Source: Bubalus kerabau (lineage: Eukaryota > Chordata > Mammalia > Artiodactyla > Bovidae). From it: a stretch of 64,000 nt of DNA. The position numbers were made by a program, and so were the translations under genes. The DNA is taken from positions 558,001-622,000 of the forward strand of contig NW_026577901.1 of the NCBI RefSeq assembly GCF_029407905.1. The letters run 5' to 3'. The notes under the pieces are model-generated. The model did no database searches, was not told where the DNA came from, and was given only the letters and a program-made list of their open reading frames with translations. Shown in pieces: positions 35,762 to 46,459 of the stretch (its first letter is position 1; the number at the start of each line of letters is the position of its first letter).

Positions 35762-36740
35762 TAAACTTTTATTGCACAAGGTCGCCATGAAAAGGCCCAC
35801 GCAGCAGGACAGCCACAGATTCTGTCTGCCATTAAAGGGCAGTAAGGTGCCCTCCCCCCTTCTTTGCTGCCTCGGCGGCCACCAGGGTGCAATTCGCGTA
35901 CCCTTCCCTTTCCCATCCTAGCAGGTGCTCCAGGGCCCGCTGGCCTACAAAGTGCCAGAAGCAGGGCTGGGCCAGCCGGCCAGAATTCAGGGTTCTGTCC
36001 CTTGGACTTCCAGCGGACACTAGGCTGCTTGGGAAAACCGCGCAGACTCTGAGGTTTTTCAGCAGTGGGGTGGAGCGGTAAAGGCCTTGACCCCAAAGAC
36101 GAGGCCTTTCTGCGACCGCCAGGTTGGGGAGCTCTGAGACTGTGCCAACACAGGGCGGAATACATGGTTCCCTGCTCCACGCAGTCCCCGTTCCCTTACC
36201 TGTGTTCTGCACCCCTCCGCTGGGGCCAATGGATGCCGATCCTTGGGGATCCAGGAGTTCACGAAATGGGCATTCCCAGCCGCAATGGCGACCCCCAACA
36301 GCACATCTGGAAAGCCCTGCCCCACCCCCGCCAGGAGCCGACCCCCACTGCGAACGGAACCCCACCCCGCCCCATGCCACCAGGTTTTGCCCCGGCCCTG
36401 CCGGGCTCCCGGCGGGATCCCAGCCATATTGGCGACCCCCGGGAGCACAACAGGGACCGGCCCCCCACCCACAGCGAGCGGAATCTCGACCTGTGCAGCC
36501 CAGGTTTACCCCACCCTGGCTGCGCTCCCAGCGCGTTTCCAGCTGCAGTGGCCATCTCCGAGAGCACAACTGGGAAGCCCTCCCCTACCCCCGCCAGGAG
36601 CCGACACCCGCCCTGCGCCGCCCGGGTTCGCCCCGCCCCTGCCGCGCTCCAGGGGCGCTGCCCACCTTCACCAGTGGCTCACGCTGAGCCCCGTCCCCAC
36701 GCCCGGTTCCAGGAGAGGCTCTCGGACCTCGCTGCTGCCG
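35762..36740 (-). other. GC/CpG-rich module 3, diverged copy
   Basis: The third copy of the module, clearly more diverged than copies 1 and 2 are from each other. Its left edge abuts satellite I: satellite homology stops at 35,761, and the module starts at the AAACTTTTATTGC that carries the minus-strand AATAAA (35,768-35,773). The GT-rich downstream flank seen in the other copies is replaced by satellite. The splice-donor consensus is kept, with the exon ending at 36,200. It lacks a 34 bp segment present in the other copies near 2,550. The right part (36,653-36,740) differs from the others, which run into A/B satellite instead. Confidence 0.6.
36272..36652. repeat. Three ~115-145 bp GC-rich tandem units (module 3)
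   Basis: Diverged version of the tandem units. The first is lengthened by about 25 bp and its core has decayed to CAGCACATCTGGAAA. The last keeps GAGAGCACAACTGGGA. Confidence 0.72.
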
Positions 36741-37515
36741 CCAGGTCAAACATGAGGACAATACATACACCCCACAGAGACAATCCAAGCTGTCTATGAT
36801 TTAGGGATAAAACTAGGACTACAGAAAGGCAAGATGACCTGACCTAGGAGGGCCATGATATTCTATAGAACCAGACAAAGTTGGTTACCAAGGAAACTTT
36901 TTTCCTTGGAACCCAGAAAGCTGGTTCTTTGCATATGCAATGACCAACAATTAGCTTGTTACCCAAGCCTGCCTTACTGCCACCCCCACCCCCCCACTCC
37001 CCAGAAGACTGGCTCAAAGAAATATTTTAAATCTCAGGCGGAAACCTGGAAGATGTCTTGTCTGTCTGTTTGGATTAAAGTATGTGTCAGTGTGAGCCCT
37101 GTGTTTTTTGATAATATTGCTCAAGTTCTGAGTTCTGATTTCAATGGTCTCAAGACAAGGCAGCCCTTCCAAATCAAACTGCTGGAAATACAAGAAAACA
37201 TTGACCTAAATGAATGTCAGAGTCCCGTGAACTGGGAACTAGTCAATATTAAATATCTAGTATTTTTGGTTTTGCTCCTCCATTATAGACATGTCTAAGA
37301 GTCAACAACATTAAGCACAACATGTTCATAGTGCCTAGGTTTCTTTTGAGGTAAAAATTGCTCTATTGTTATATCTGTCACAAGCTTGTCAGCAAGAAAC
37401 TACCTGGAAACGACAACAACAAAAGTAAAAAATGTAAATGTGATATGAGCTTTTAGACAAACTCTTTACAATAATTATACTCTAAAATATCTGCCTCTCA
37501 TAGTCTTGATTGAAG
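36741..37515. other. AT-rich inter-unit sequence, unassigned
   Basis: Non-satellite sequence seen once in the window. It contains a perfect 9 bp stem (36,888-36,896 with 36,901-36,909, 4 nt loop). It also has a 147-codon plus-strand frame at 36,855-37,298 with no recognisable motif, which I do not call a gene. It may be old interspersed-repeat sequence. Confidence 0.5.
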
Positions 37516-37689
37516 GCAGAGGAGAAGGGGATGACAGAGGATAAGATGGTTGGATGGCATCACTGACTCGATGGACATGAGTTTGAGCAAGCCCCTGGAG
37601 CTGGTGACGGACACGGAAGCCTGGAGTCCTTCAGGCCACGGGGTCCCAAAGAGTCAGACACGACTGAGAAACTGAACTGAACTGAACTA
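37516..37689 (+). mobile_element. BovB/Bov-A-type 3' end fragment
   Basis: The sequence includes GATGGTTGGATGGCATCACT, GACATGAGTTTGAGCAA, AGAGTCAGACACGACTGAG and a terminal (ACTGA)n-like tail ending near 37,689. This is the 3' end shared by the ruminant BovB LINE and its dependent SINEs. I saw no clear target-site duplication. The full-length element is absent. Confidence 0.82.
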
Positions 37690-38354
37690 ACAAACGTTTC
37701 TCCAGGTGTTTTGGTTACCCGCGTTTCTATCCTTGTGACGACAGTGTATTGAATAGCTAGGTCATTTCCAAATAAATGAAAGTTCTGAAACATTCACGAC
37801 TTGAAAGTACCTCCCTTTTACACAGAAACAAAAGAGATTTTTGACTCTCCATGAATAGTGTCTGGCACCATCCTGACATGTTAAATGTAAGAAAGCAATT
37901 GTTTTGTTTTGTTCTGTTCTGTTCTTGGGTGTTTGGGGAGGGGGGCGGGCTATAACGAATGCCAATAAAAAAGTCAGTTCTTGGTTGCTGAAGGGAAATG
38001 TATGACTTGTTATTACAAGAAAGTATGTGGAATGCAATGGCACTTGAGGAAGGAAAACAAAGTAGTTCTGTCTTACAGGTGGCAGTTTCAGGATGGGAGA
38101 AGCAAAGGAATGGGTACAGAATGGGATAAGGAGGTTGTAGGGAAAGTGGACCCCCAGAAAAAGTTCTGTGCCTAGAACAAGTTTTCTTGAGATGTCGAAC
38201 TGCCTTTGCTAATGGAGTTTAAGTTTCTTTACCTCTTAAGTGATCTCTTCTAGGTTGACCTAGAACAGAAATCTTTGGTTAGCTTTGGCTACGTGGAGAA
38301 GTAGTGTTTCACGGTGACATATGTGATCCTTCCTGACTGTTTGCAGCCCTTTTG
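37690..38354. other. AT-rich flank across the unit 1/unit 2 boundary
   Basis: From 37,832 this repeats positions 1-551 of the window. Positions 37,690-37,831 have no counterpart visible here. The (TTTTG)n-like run is at ~37,900-37,925. No gene or RNA is recognisable. Confidence 0.5.
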
Positions 38355-38365
38355 ATATCGATGCA

Positions 38366-38661
38366 CTGCTTCTGCTGCTGCTGCCGCCGCTGCTGCTGCT
38401 AAGTCGTTTCAGTCGTGTCCGACTCTGTGCGACCCCATAGACGGCAGCCCACCAGGCCCCGCAGTCCCTGGGGTTCTCTAGGCAAGAACACTGGAGTGGG
38501 TTGCCATTTCCTCCTCCCATGCATGAAAGTGAAAAGTGAACGTGAAGTCGCTCAGTGGTGTCCGACTCTTAGCGACCCCATGGACTGCAGCCTACCAGGC
38601 TCCTCCATCCATGGGATTTTCCACGCAAGAGTACTGGAGTGGGGTGCCATTGCCTTCTCCC
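38366..38661 (-). mobile_element. Bov-A2-type SINE (unit 2)
   Basis: Orthologous copy of the SINE at 563-836, at the same site with the same duplication: ATATCGATGCA at 38,355-38,365 and ATATCTATGCA at 38,662-38,672. It keeps the ~12 bp near 38,625 that unit 1 lost and has more intact CpG sites. It is therefore closer to the family consensus as I remember it. The CTG-repeat end carries a TTC and CCGCCG interruption. Confidence 0.9.
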
Positions 38662-38672
38662 ATATCTATGCA

Positions 38673-38932
38673 CAAGCCTGCCTAAATAATTGACTTCTAG
38701 CCAACTTTGGGATGCCCATGACCACCCACCCTTACCAGGCAACAGAGAAGAGAAAAACACTTACCACAGGAGGTTCTGATAAGGAACAAGGAACTAACAA
38801 GCTCCCACCTACCAGGAATCTGCAGAGGTCAACAAGAGGTCAGCAAGAGATGAGAGACTGCAGTCCAGAGGTCCTAGCTACTTCCATCTAGCAACAAACA
38901 CCCAGCATAGTCAAAACGATTTCAATGTTAAA
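38673..38932. other. Unassigned duplicated sequence (unit 2)
   Basis: Counterpart of 848-1,107; nothing recognisable. Confidence 0.5.
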
Positions 38933-38956
38933 GAATAAATAAATAAATAAATAAAA
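38933..38956. repeat. (AAAT)n microsatellite, unit 2
   Basis: About six AAAT units, the contracted counterpart of the tract at 1,108-1,150. The flanking sequence is otherwise nearly identical. Confidence 0.93.
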
Positions 38957-39101
38957 GGACAGAAGTTCTTTGAACACATGTCTGAATTTAGGGGTGAGGC
39001 ATTACATATGTGTCCCAGGATAATCTTAAAGTGTCAGAAAGTAAAGAAATTAAAGACAACTATCAAGCTGTCCAAACTGATAAAAATGAATGATTACACA
39101 G

Positions 39102-39335
39102 TTTTATCTGTATACATTAGCAGATAATAATCTGAAAAGGAATTTTAAAAAATTCCCTTTCAATAATATCAACATGAATAAAACACTTTGCCATGGATGT
39201 AACGAGGATGACAAGACTGGCACACTGGAAATTAAACACCCTGGCTGAAAACTATCCTGAATACATGGACAGATATTCCATAACGATGGAAAGACTTAAG
39301 ATGGCAATACCATGGAATGCATCTTCAATCTGAAA
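39102..39335 (+). mobile_element. Decayed L1 ORF2 3' fragment (unit 2)
   Basis: Near-identical counterpart of the fragment at 1,297-1,530, with the same disabling changes. The L1 remnant was therefore already broken before the duplication. Confidence 0.65.
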
Positions 39336-40227
39336 TGAAGATTTGATATGATTTGATCGCTCAGAGCTTTTGTGTCATCAAGTGTTATTAAAGTATTAAA
39401 GAGATAGAGAAAGCTGCTGACTTAGACTTGAGGCGGGGTGGGGGGGGTAGTAAGAGTACCCCCTGCTCGTCTTTAGCCAGATATTCTACAGGCACTAGCA
39501 GTCAGCTAAGGAAAGAAAGGAACTGTTTCAGGGAATGGCACCAGGCCCTTCCCCCACGACATGCATTGAGATAATATTGGCAGCAGGTGAGTCATCCCGG
39601 GCCAAAACTTGATTGACATGAATCTTGAAGAAAGGCAGTATTGCAGGCAAATATATCATTTCCTTAACATAGATAAGGAGAACAAGCTAGGAGGAAAACA
39701 TGCTGTTTTGTTCAAATCGCTTCTGAGCCTTTTGGGGGAACCGACCTGAAGCCAGAGTCTAGCGGAAATACATAGGATATTTACATCGCTTAAGACAAAC
39801 ATTTTCTTAGGAAAAAATGCATTGCTTAGCTCAAGGTTTGTCTGCGAAATTCTTACACATCAGGAGATGGCTCCGAGCTGGGTTTCCACACACAAGAACA
39901 TCCATGCAAAGGACAAGCCTGCACAGCCCATCTGCCGCCCTCCCGCACAGCCAGCAGCATTTCCAAGTGACCTCCTAAGGCCTTCCCCAAAATACAGGGG
40001 CACCTCTGGGTTTCCTGTTTCCCTCACTTCGAACACTTTTCTTAAAAAAAAAAAAATCCTGCACACTTCTTGATAGAATGCCAGAGTGCAAGGAATATAG
40101 TCCTTCAATATTTAAACCTCCATTTGCAAAACACTTGGAGCTTGGTTTTGTTTTGTTTTGTTTTTTAATTACACCACCACATAATTTAAAGCTTTTACAC
40201 GTTCTAATTATTCAGTTCCAAAACACC
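39336..40227. other. Unassigned duplicated sequence (unit 2)
   Basis: Counterpart of 1,531-2,419. It is nearly identical, with a G-rich run near 39,433 and an A-run near 40,045. No gene seen. Confidence 0.5.
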
Positions 40228-41119
40228 AAACTTTTATTGCACAGGGTCCTCATGAAAAGGCCCACGCAGCTGGACAACCACAGATTCTGCCATGAAAGGG
40301 CAGCAAGGTGCCCTCCCCCCTTCTTTGCTGCCTGGGCGGCCACCAGGGTTTGAAATCCATGCACCCTACTAAGTTTCTAGGGTGCAATCCGTGGACCCTT
40401 CCCTTTCCCATCCCAGCAGGTGCTCAAGGGCCCGCTGGCTTACAAAGTGCCAGAAGCAGGGCTGGGCCAGCTGGCCAGAGTTCAGGGTTCTGTCCCTTGG
40501 ACTTCCAGCGGACACTAGGCTGCTTGGAAGAACCGCGCAGACTCGGAGATTTTTCAGCAGAGGGGTGGAGCGGTAAAGGCCTTGACCACAAAGGCAAGGC
40601 CTTTCTGCGACCGCCAGGTTGGGGAGCTCCGAGAATGTGCCAACAGACGGCGGAATACTTGGTTCCCTGCTCCACGCAGTCCCAGTTCCCTTACCTGTGG
40701 TCCGCAGCCCTCCACTGCACCCACGGGATGGCGATCCTTGGGGACCCAGGAGCGGACGAAATGGGCGTTCCCAGCCGCAGTTGCAACCCCCGAGAGCGCA
40801 ACTGGGAACCCCTCCCCATCCCCCCCATGAGCCGACCCCCGCCCCGCGCCCCCAGTGTTAGCCCCGCCCCTGCCGCGCTCCCGCGCGTTCCCAGCAGCAG
40901 TGGCGACCCCCGGGAGCACAACTGGGACCGACCCCCACCCAAAGCCATCGGAATCTCGACCCGCGCAGCCCGGGTTTACCCAGTCCCGGGTGCGCTCCCG
41001 GCGCGTTTTCAGCCTCAGTGTCCACCTCCGAGAGCACAACTGGGAAGCCCGCCCCCACCCCCGCCAGAAGCCGACCCCCGCCCCACGCCGCCCGCGTTCG
41101 CCCCGCCCCTGCACGGTCC
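40228..41119 (-). other. GC/CpG-rich module 2 with transcription-unit-like signals
   Basis: Near-identical counterpart of the module at 2,420-3,312. The splice-donor consensus is conserved with the exon ending at 40,695, and the minus-strand AATAAA lies at 40,233-40,238. The GT-rich flank is also present. A few CpG differences change the open frames: the plus-strand frame 40,308-41,198 here is broken in module 1. This argues against selection on coding. Confidence 0.55.
40767..41119. repeat. Three ~119 bp GC-rich tandem units (module 2)
   Basis: Same organisation as 2,959-3,312, with each unit carrying the CACAACTGGGA core or a close variant. More CGCG dinucleotides are intact here than in module 1. 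Confidence 0.8.
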
Positions 41120-44100
41120 AGGTACCTTCCCAGCTTCTAGCGTTCACGCCCGGGTAGGAGCAGGATGTAGGAGTATGGGAGATGTGTCTGGAGCCTGACA
41201 GCCTCAGCTCCGCTCTGGCCTGCCCTTTGGACCTAGGAGCCAGGCCAACTTGCAGAGGGCTTAGGGCCCCATTGTATGCAAACTACCAAGGCCTACCGCA
41301 AGGAGAGCTCTGTCCGAGGGAAGGGAAGCGCCCCAGGCTGCATTCCCAAGCTGTTGTTTAGCCGCCCAGACTCAGCGCTGCACAGGGGTAATCAGGCTCT
41401 CTGTGCCCGCAGCTTCACACACTGGTGTGTCTCCGTAGGAATCAAGAAAGATCCTGACAGAGTGAGGTTCATTAGAGATATACTAAAGAGCAAAGGCATG
41501 TCCATGTGCTCTTGCCTTCCCCTGTGCCTTTGGGTCTCCAGGCTCGGTCCCAGCTCCGTGGAAACAACCCCTGAGAAAATATCTTCAAGATCCACTTTTC
41601 CCAGTGTCTGGGAACCGGGGTTCGTAGGAGGAGAGAAAAGCACGCCTCCATAGGGAACGAAAAGGCAGCCCACCTGCCTGTGTTTTGAAGCCTCTATTTG
41701 GAAGGAATGGGTTAGCTTCTCCTAAAGAGACCTCCAGATCTGCTCAGAAGTCGGTAATTCCAGAGGCAGGGTACTGGTTCCTGACTGCCCTTTGCTAGCC
41801 TTGCAAAGATATTCCTAGATTCTAGAGTTATTTTCCATGAAGGAGCAGGCTTTGGGAATGTGTCAGACGGGACTGGCTCCTTATTGACCTCAGCTCAGCT
41901 ATTGCCTTTCCATTCAAACTAGGACAAGGCCCTACTTTATGAAGGGTAAGGGTCTTCTTCTTTGCAAACTGCCAAGGGCTACAGCAATGAGACCTCTGTC
42001 AAGGTGAGGGAAGCCTAAGAGGATGGATTCTCAAGCAGGTGCTTTGCCACAAAGCATCAGCACCGCACGGAGAGAATCAAGCTCCCTGTGCACCAATGTT
42101 GGGAGTGTAGCTTCACACACAGAGTTGTCTCTATAGGAGCCAAGAATGTTCCTGAGAGATTAGGTTCACTAAACCTCTCCTACAGAGCATAGACCTCTCC
42201 ATGTGGTTTTGCCTTCCCCTGTGAGTTGGGTCCTCGAGGTCCGCCACACCTCCGGGGAAACTGTCCCTGAGAAAAGATCTCCAGGAACTGCTTCGCCGAG
42301 GCTGGGAAATGCTGTTCACATGAAGTAAGGCAAGCGAATCTCCTGGAGAGTAAAAGAGGCCTTACAGTCCCTGGAGGGGCAGGCTGCCAGAATGTGTGAA
42401 ACCTGACTGTTGCCTTACTGGCCTCAGCTCTACCATTGCCTGTTCATCCGAGCTAGCACCCAGGCCTACTTGGAAAAGCGTTTGGGTGCAGATTTCTACA
42501 AAGTGCCAAGGGCTACAGCAGTGAGAATTCTCTCGGTGGTAAGGGAGAGAATTTTATGGATTCTCAAGCTGTTTTCTGAATGACAGCGTCAAAATGAACA
42601 GAGAGAATCAGGCTCTCTCTGCCCCTATGTTAGGTACGCAGCTTCACACACAGAGGTGTCTCTGTAGGAGCCAAGAATGCTCCTGAGAGATGAGGTTCAC
42701 TAGAGGTCTGCTACAGAGCATAGACCTGTCCATGTGGTCTTGCCTTCCCCTGTGCCTTTGGGCCCCGGGCTCGGCCCCAGCTCCGTGGAAAGTACCCCTG
42801 AGAAAATATCTTCAAGATACGCTTTTCCCAGAGGCTGGGAACTGGGGTTCATAGGAGGAGAGAAAAGCAAGCCTCCTTCGGGCACGAAAGGCAGCCAACC
42901 TCCCTGTGTTTTGAAGCCTCTATTTGGAAGGAATGGGTTAGCTTCTCCTAAAGGAGACCTCCAGATCTGCTCAGAAGTCGGTAATTCCAGAGGCAGGGTG
43001 CTGGTTCCTGACTGCCCTTTGCCAGCCTTGCACAGACATTCCAACATTCTAGAGTTATATTCCATGAAAGGGCAGGCTTCGGGAATGTGTCAGAGGGGAC
43101 TGGCTCCTTATTGGCCTCAGCTCAGCTATTGCCTTTCCATTCAAACTAGGACAAGGGCCTACTTTATGAAGGGTAAGGGTCTTCTTCTTTGAAACTGCCA
43201 AGGGCTACAGCAATGAGACCTCTGTCAAGGCGAGGGAAGCCTAAGAGGATGGATTCTCAAGCAGGTGCTTTACTACAAAGCATCAGCACCCCACGGAGAG
43301 AACCAAGATCCCTGTTCCCCAATGTTGGGGTGTAGCTTCACACACAGAGTTGTCTCTATAGGAGCCAAGAATGTTCCTGAGAGATTAGGTTCACTAAACC
43401 TCTCCTACAGAGCATAGACCTGTCCATGTGGTTTTGCCTTCCCCTGTGAGTTGGGTCCCCGAGGTCCGCCACACCTCCGGGGAAACTGTCCCTGAGAAAA
43501 GATCTCCAGGAACCGCTTCGCTGAGGCTGGGAAACGCTGTTCACAGGAAGTAAGGCAAGCGAATCTCCTGCAGAGAAAAAGAGGCCTTACTGTCCCTGGA
43601 GAAGCAGGCTGCCAGAGTGTGTGAAAACTGACTGTTGCCTTACTGGCCTCAGTTCCACCATTGCCTGTTCCTCCGAACTAGGACCCAGGCCTATTTGGAG
43701 AAGCGTTTGGGTGCGGATTTCTACAAAGTGCCAAGGGCTACAGCAGTGAGAATTCTCTCAGCGGTAAGGGAGAGCATTTTATGGATTCTCAAGCTGTTTT
43801 CTGAACGACAGGGTCAAAATGAACTGAGAGAATCAGGCTCTCTGTGCCCCTATGTTAGGTACGCAGCTTCACACACAGAAGTGTCTCTATAGGAGCCAAG
43901 AATGTTCCTGAGAGATGAGGTTCACTAGAAGTCTGCTACAGAGCATTGACCTGTCCATATGGTTTTGCCTTGCCCTGTGAGTTGGGTCCCTGAGGTCTGC
44001 CCCAGCTCAGGGGAAGGAGCCCCTGAGAAAAGATCTCCAGGGACCGCTATTCCCCCAGGCTGGCAAACGCAGTTCACAGGAGGTAACACAAGCGAGCCTC

Positions 44101-45148
44101 CTGCAAGGCACAACAGGCCTTAGTCTCCCTGGACGATCAGGCTGCCAGAGTGTGTGAGACCTGACTGGTGCCTTACTGGCCTCAGCTCCGCCATTGCATG
44201 TTTCTCCGAACTAGGACCCAGGCCTACTAGGAGAAGGGTTTGGGTATGGATTTCTAAATACTGCCAAGGGGTATAGCAATGGGAACTGTGTCACGGGTAA
44301 GGAAGAGCATTGTATGGATTTTCAAGCTGTTGTTTGAACGACAGCTTCAAAGCTGCACAGAGAGAATCAGACTCTGTGTCTCCATGTTCGGTACACAGCT
44401 TCACAGACTGGGGTGTCTGCATAGGAAACAAGAACGTTCCTGACAGAGTGAAGTTCACTAGAGCTCTCCTAGAGAGCAAAGACTTGTCCATGTGGTTTTT
44501 CTTCCCCTGTGCGTTTGGGGCTCCAGGCTCGGCCCCAGCCCCGTGGAAACAACCCCTGAGAAAAGATCTTCAAGATCCGCTTTTCCCAGAGGCTGGGATG
44601 TGGGGTTCATAGGAGGCGGGAAAAGCAGGCCTCCTTCAGAGAGCAAGAGGCAGCCAAGCGGCCTGCGTTTGGAACCCTCTATTTGAAAGAATGGGTTAGC
44701 TTCCCCTAAAGGAGACCTCCAGTTCTGTTCAGAAGTCGGTAATTCCAGAGGCAGGGTGCAGGCTCCTGACTGCCCTTTGCCAGCCTTGCAGAGACATTCC
44801 TAGATTCCAGCGTTATTTTCCATGAAGGAGCAGGCTTCGGGAATATGTCAGACTTGACTGGCGCCTTATTGGCCTCAGCTCAGCTCTTGCCTTTCCTTTC
44901 AAACTAGGACAAGGGCCCACTTTATGAAAGGTAAGGGTCCTCTTCTTTCCAAACTGCCAAGGGCTACAGCAATGAGACCTCTGTCAAGGCGAGGGAAGCG
45001 TAAGCTGATGGATTCTCAAGCAGGTGCTTTGCCACAAAGCATCAGCACCCCATGGAAAGAATCTGGCTCCCTTTGCCCCTAAGTTGCGTGTGTAGCTACA
45101 CGCACAGAGGTGTCTCGATAGGAGCCAAGAATGTTCCTGAGAGAGGAG
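41120..45148. repeat. A/B dimeric satellite, unit 2 left block
   Basis: Counterpart of 3,313-11,032 but shorter by 3,692 bp. Anchors lie near 41,482 A, 42,186 B, 42,713 A, 43,410 B, 43,939 B and 44,474 A. The last A monomer is chimeric: up to about 44,725 it follows unit 1 at 6.68-6.92 kb, and from about 44,745 it follows unit 1 at 10.62 kb onward. Confidence 0.88.
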
Positions 45149-45154
45149 GTTCAC

Positions 45155-46453
45155 TGTTGGGGGCCAGAGTGAGGCACTCCGCCCATGGCAAAGGTCATGA
45201 GGAAGGAGGCTCGACATACGCAAAGGCGGGATCGAGCCTCAGGAGTCCCCTGGAAATCCTCGAGCATCTACCCCCATAACCAGAGCCTGCCTACCTTACT
45301 ACTTTGTGCTCTCACCTACACCTCTGACTTTACGGGGGGCTGTCCCCCACCACCTCTTTCGGAGAAGGAGTTAACCTAGAGCTCCAGTTGATAAAAACCC
45401 CTGGGTGTGACAAGAGTGTTTTAACCTACAAACTCCTCTGAAGGTTCTCTAGCCTGCCTGACAGGCTTGTCCGGCCACATGTGATTGCTCACAGCCTCCC
45501 AACCATGAGAGGCACGAGATGCTTTAAACCTTCTAAAAACAGGTTTCTTAGAAAAGTTAGAAAATTATTAGTATAAGTATAATGGGCTGATTAGAAATCA
45601 TATTGGTGAAGGGTTTTTCATTTGTTGAGCTGATGTTTACTGCTAAGTCTCCACATCCCCTGCCCTTATACACATTAATGAATATATAGAAGAAATAAGT
45701 ATTAACCTTTGATATAAATCACGTTAGACCTTAGGCTAAGTAAATTCTTTCCTTAACTAAAACCCACTACACCCTCACCTTATAGGAATGTAACTTTATT
45801 TGGGTGGCGTCTGTTTTAAGAATAATCACCCCTGGAGAAATAAGTGTCCTGGTTGACTGACCGCTGTCACAAGGAGAGGGTCGTAAATTGTCAGCAGGCC
45901 CCCCGGCCAGAAGATGATGTAACACCCCTAAGACCTCTGTATACTTTTGTATGAAGCACCTGACTTTGATAAAAGTCAGGACTGCTGACCCCACGTGACT
46001 TTTGCATAACATCTCAGTGTATAAAAGTAGACCATGGAAAATAAAGAATTGGGATCAGTTTCTCGAAATACTGGTCTCCCCATGTCTCTCTCTCTCTCTC
46101 TCACTCTGGTTGAGTCTCCATCTGGAGCGCGGAACCCACCAAGCTTACTAATTTTGCCTGGGCTTCTAAGATCCGACCGGGGAGGCCTCAGTGTCTCCTC
46201 TCCTTCGGGAGAACGGAAGGACGCCTGCGGCCTACGTAAGTGGTGCAAGCTTCTTGTCTTGAAGTTTTATTGGTCCCCCGCGTAAACCAAGCTACTCAGC
46301 CTCTTTTCTCCACTGAATTTTCCTACTGAGCTATCCTCATTTTATTACTCTTTATATCCTTAATTAACGTTTAATTAAGCAGTTGTTCCCTGACCCTCGC
46401 CTACGCCATCTCTGCTTCGAATACCCTGGATCAGGTGGGGCTGGACCCCGGCA
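45155..46453 (+). mobile_element. Solo LTR, class II (ERVK/beta-type), unit 2
   Basis: Orthologous copy of the LTR at 11,039-12,338, 1,299 bp, with the same GTTCAC duplication at 45,149-45,154 and 46,454-46,459. TATAAA lies at 46,020-46,025 and AATAAA at 46,040-46,045. By eye it differs from the unit 1 copy at about nine single bases plus a one-base deletion. It was carried here by the segmental duplication, not by a second insertion. Confidence 0.89.
46020..46045 (+). promoter_or_regulatory. LTR TATA box and poly(A) signal (unit 2)
   Basis: Same arrangement as 11,905-11,930, unchanged between the two copies. Confidence 0.6.
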
Positions 46454-46459
46454 GTTCAC

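Larger units (their letters stand above)
1..37831. repeat. Tandem segmental duplication, unit 1 (~37.8 kb)
   Basis: The sequence starting at position 1 recurs from 37,832 in the same orientation and order. Shared landmarks are the SINE (563 and 38,366), the GC-rich module (2,420 and 40,228), the LTR (11,039 and 45,155) and the junction into satellite I (14,825 and 48,938). The offset is about 37,831 at the left end and 37,808 from 2 to 7 kb. It is 34,115 from 11 to 22 kb and 34,128 near 24 kb. The steps match indels in satellite or microsatellite sequence. The two units are nearly identical by eye. The window probably opens inside a unit, because sequence left of position 1 cannot be compared with 36.7-37.8 kb. 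Confidence 0.93.

Noticed and set aside
35832..36569. 245-codon minus-strand frame in module 3, ending before the AATAAA
   Set aside because: Not kept in the other two modules, partly because of the 34 bp indel. It reads through the conserved splice-donor consensus and matches no protein I recognise.
36855..37298. 147-codon plus-strand frame in AT-rich inter-unit sequence
   Set aside because: No recognisable domain, no duplicate in the window to test conservation, and a composition typical of chance.
40308..41198. 296-codon plus-strand frame over the CpG-rich module
   Set aside because: The near-identical module at 2,420-3,312 breaks it. The product is low-complexity Pro/Arg/Ser sequence from GC-rich tandem repeats.
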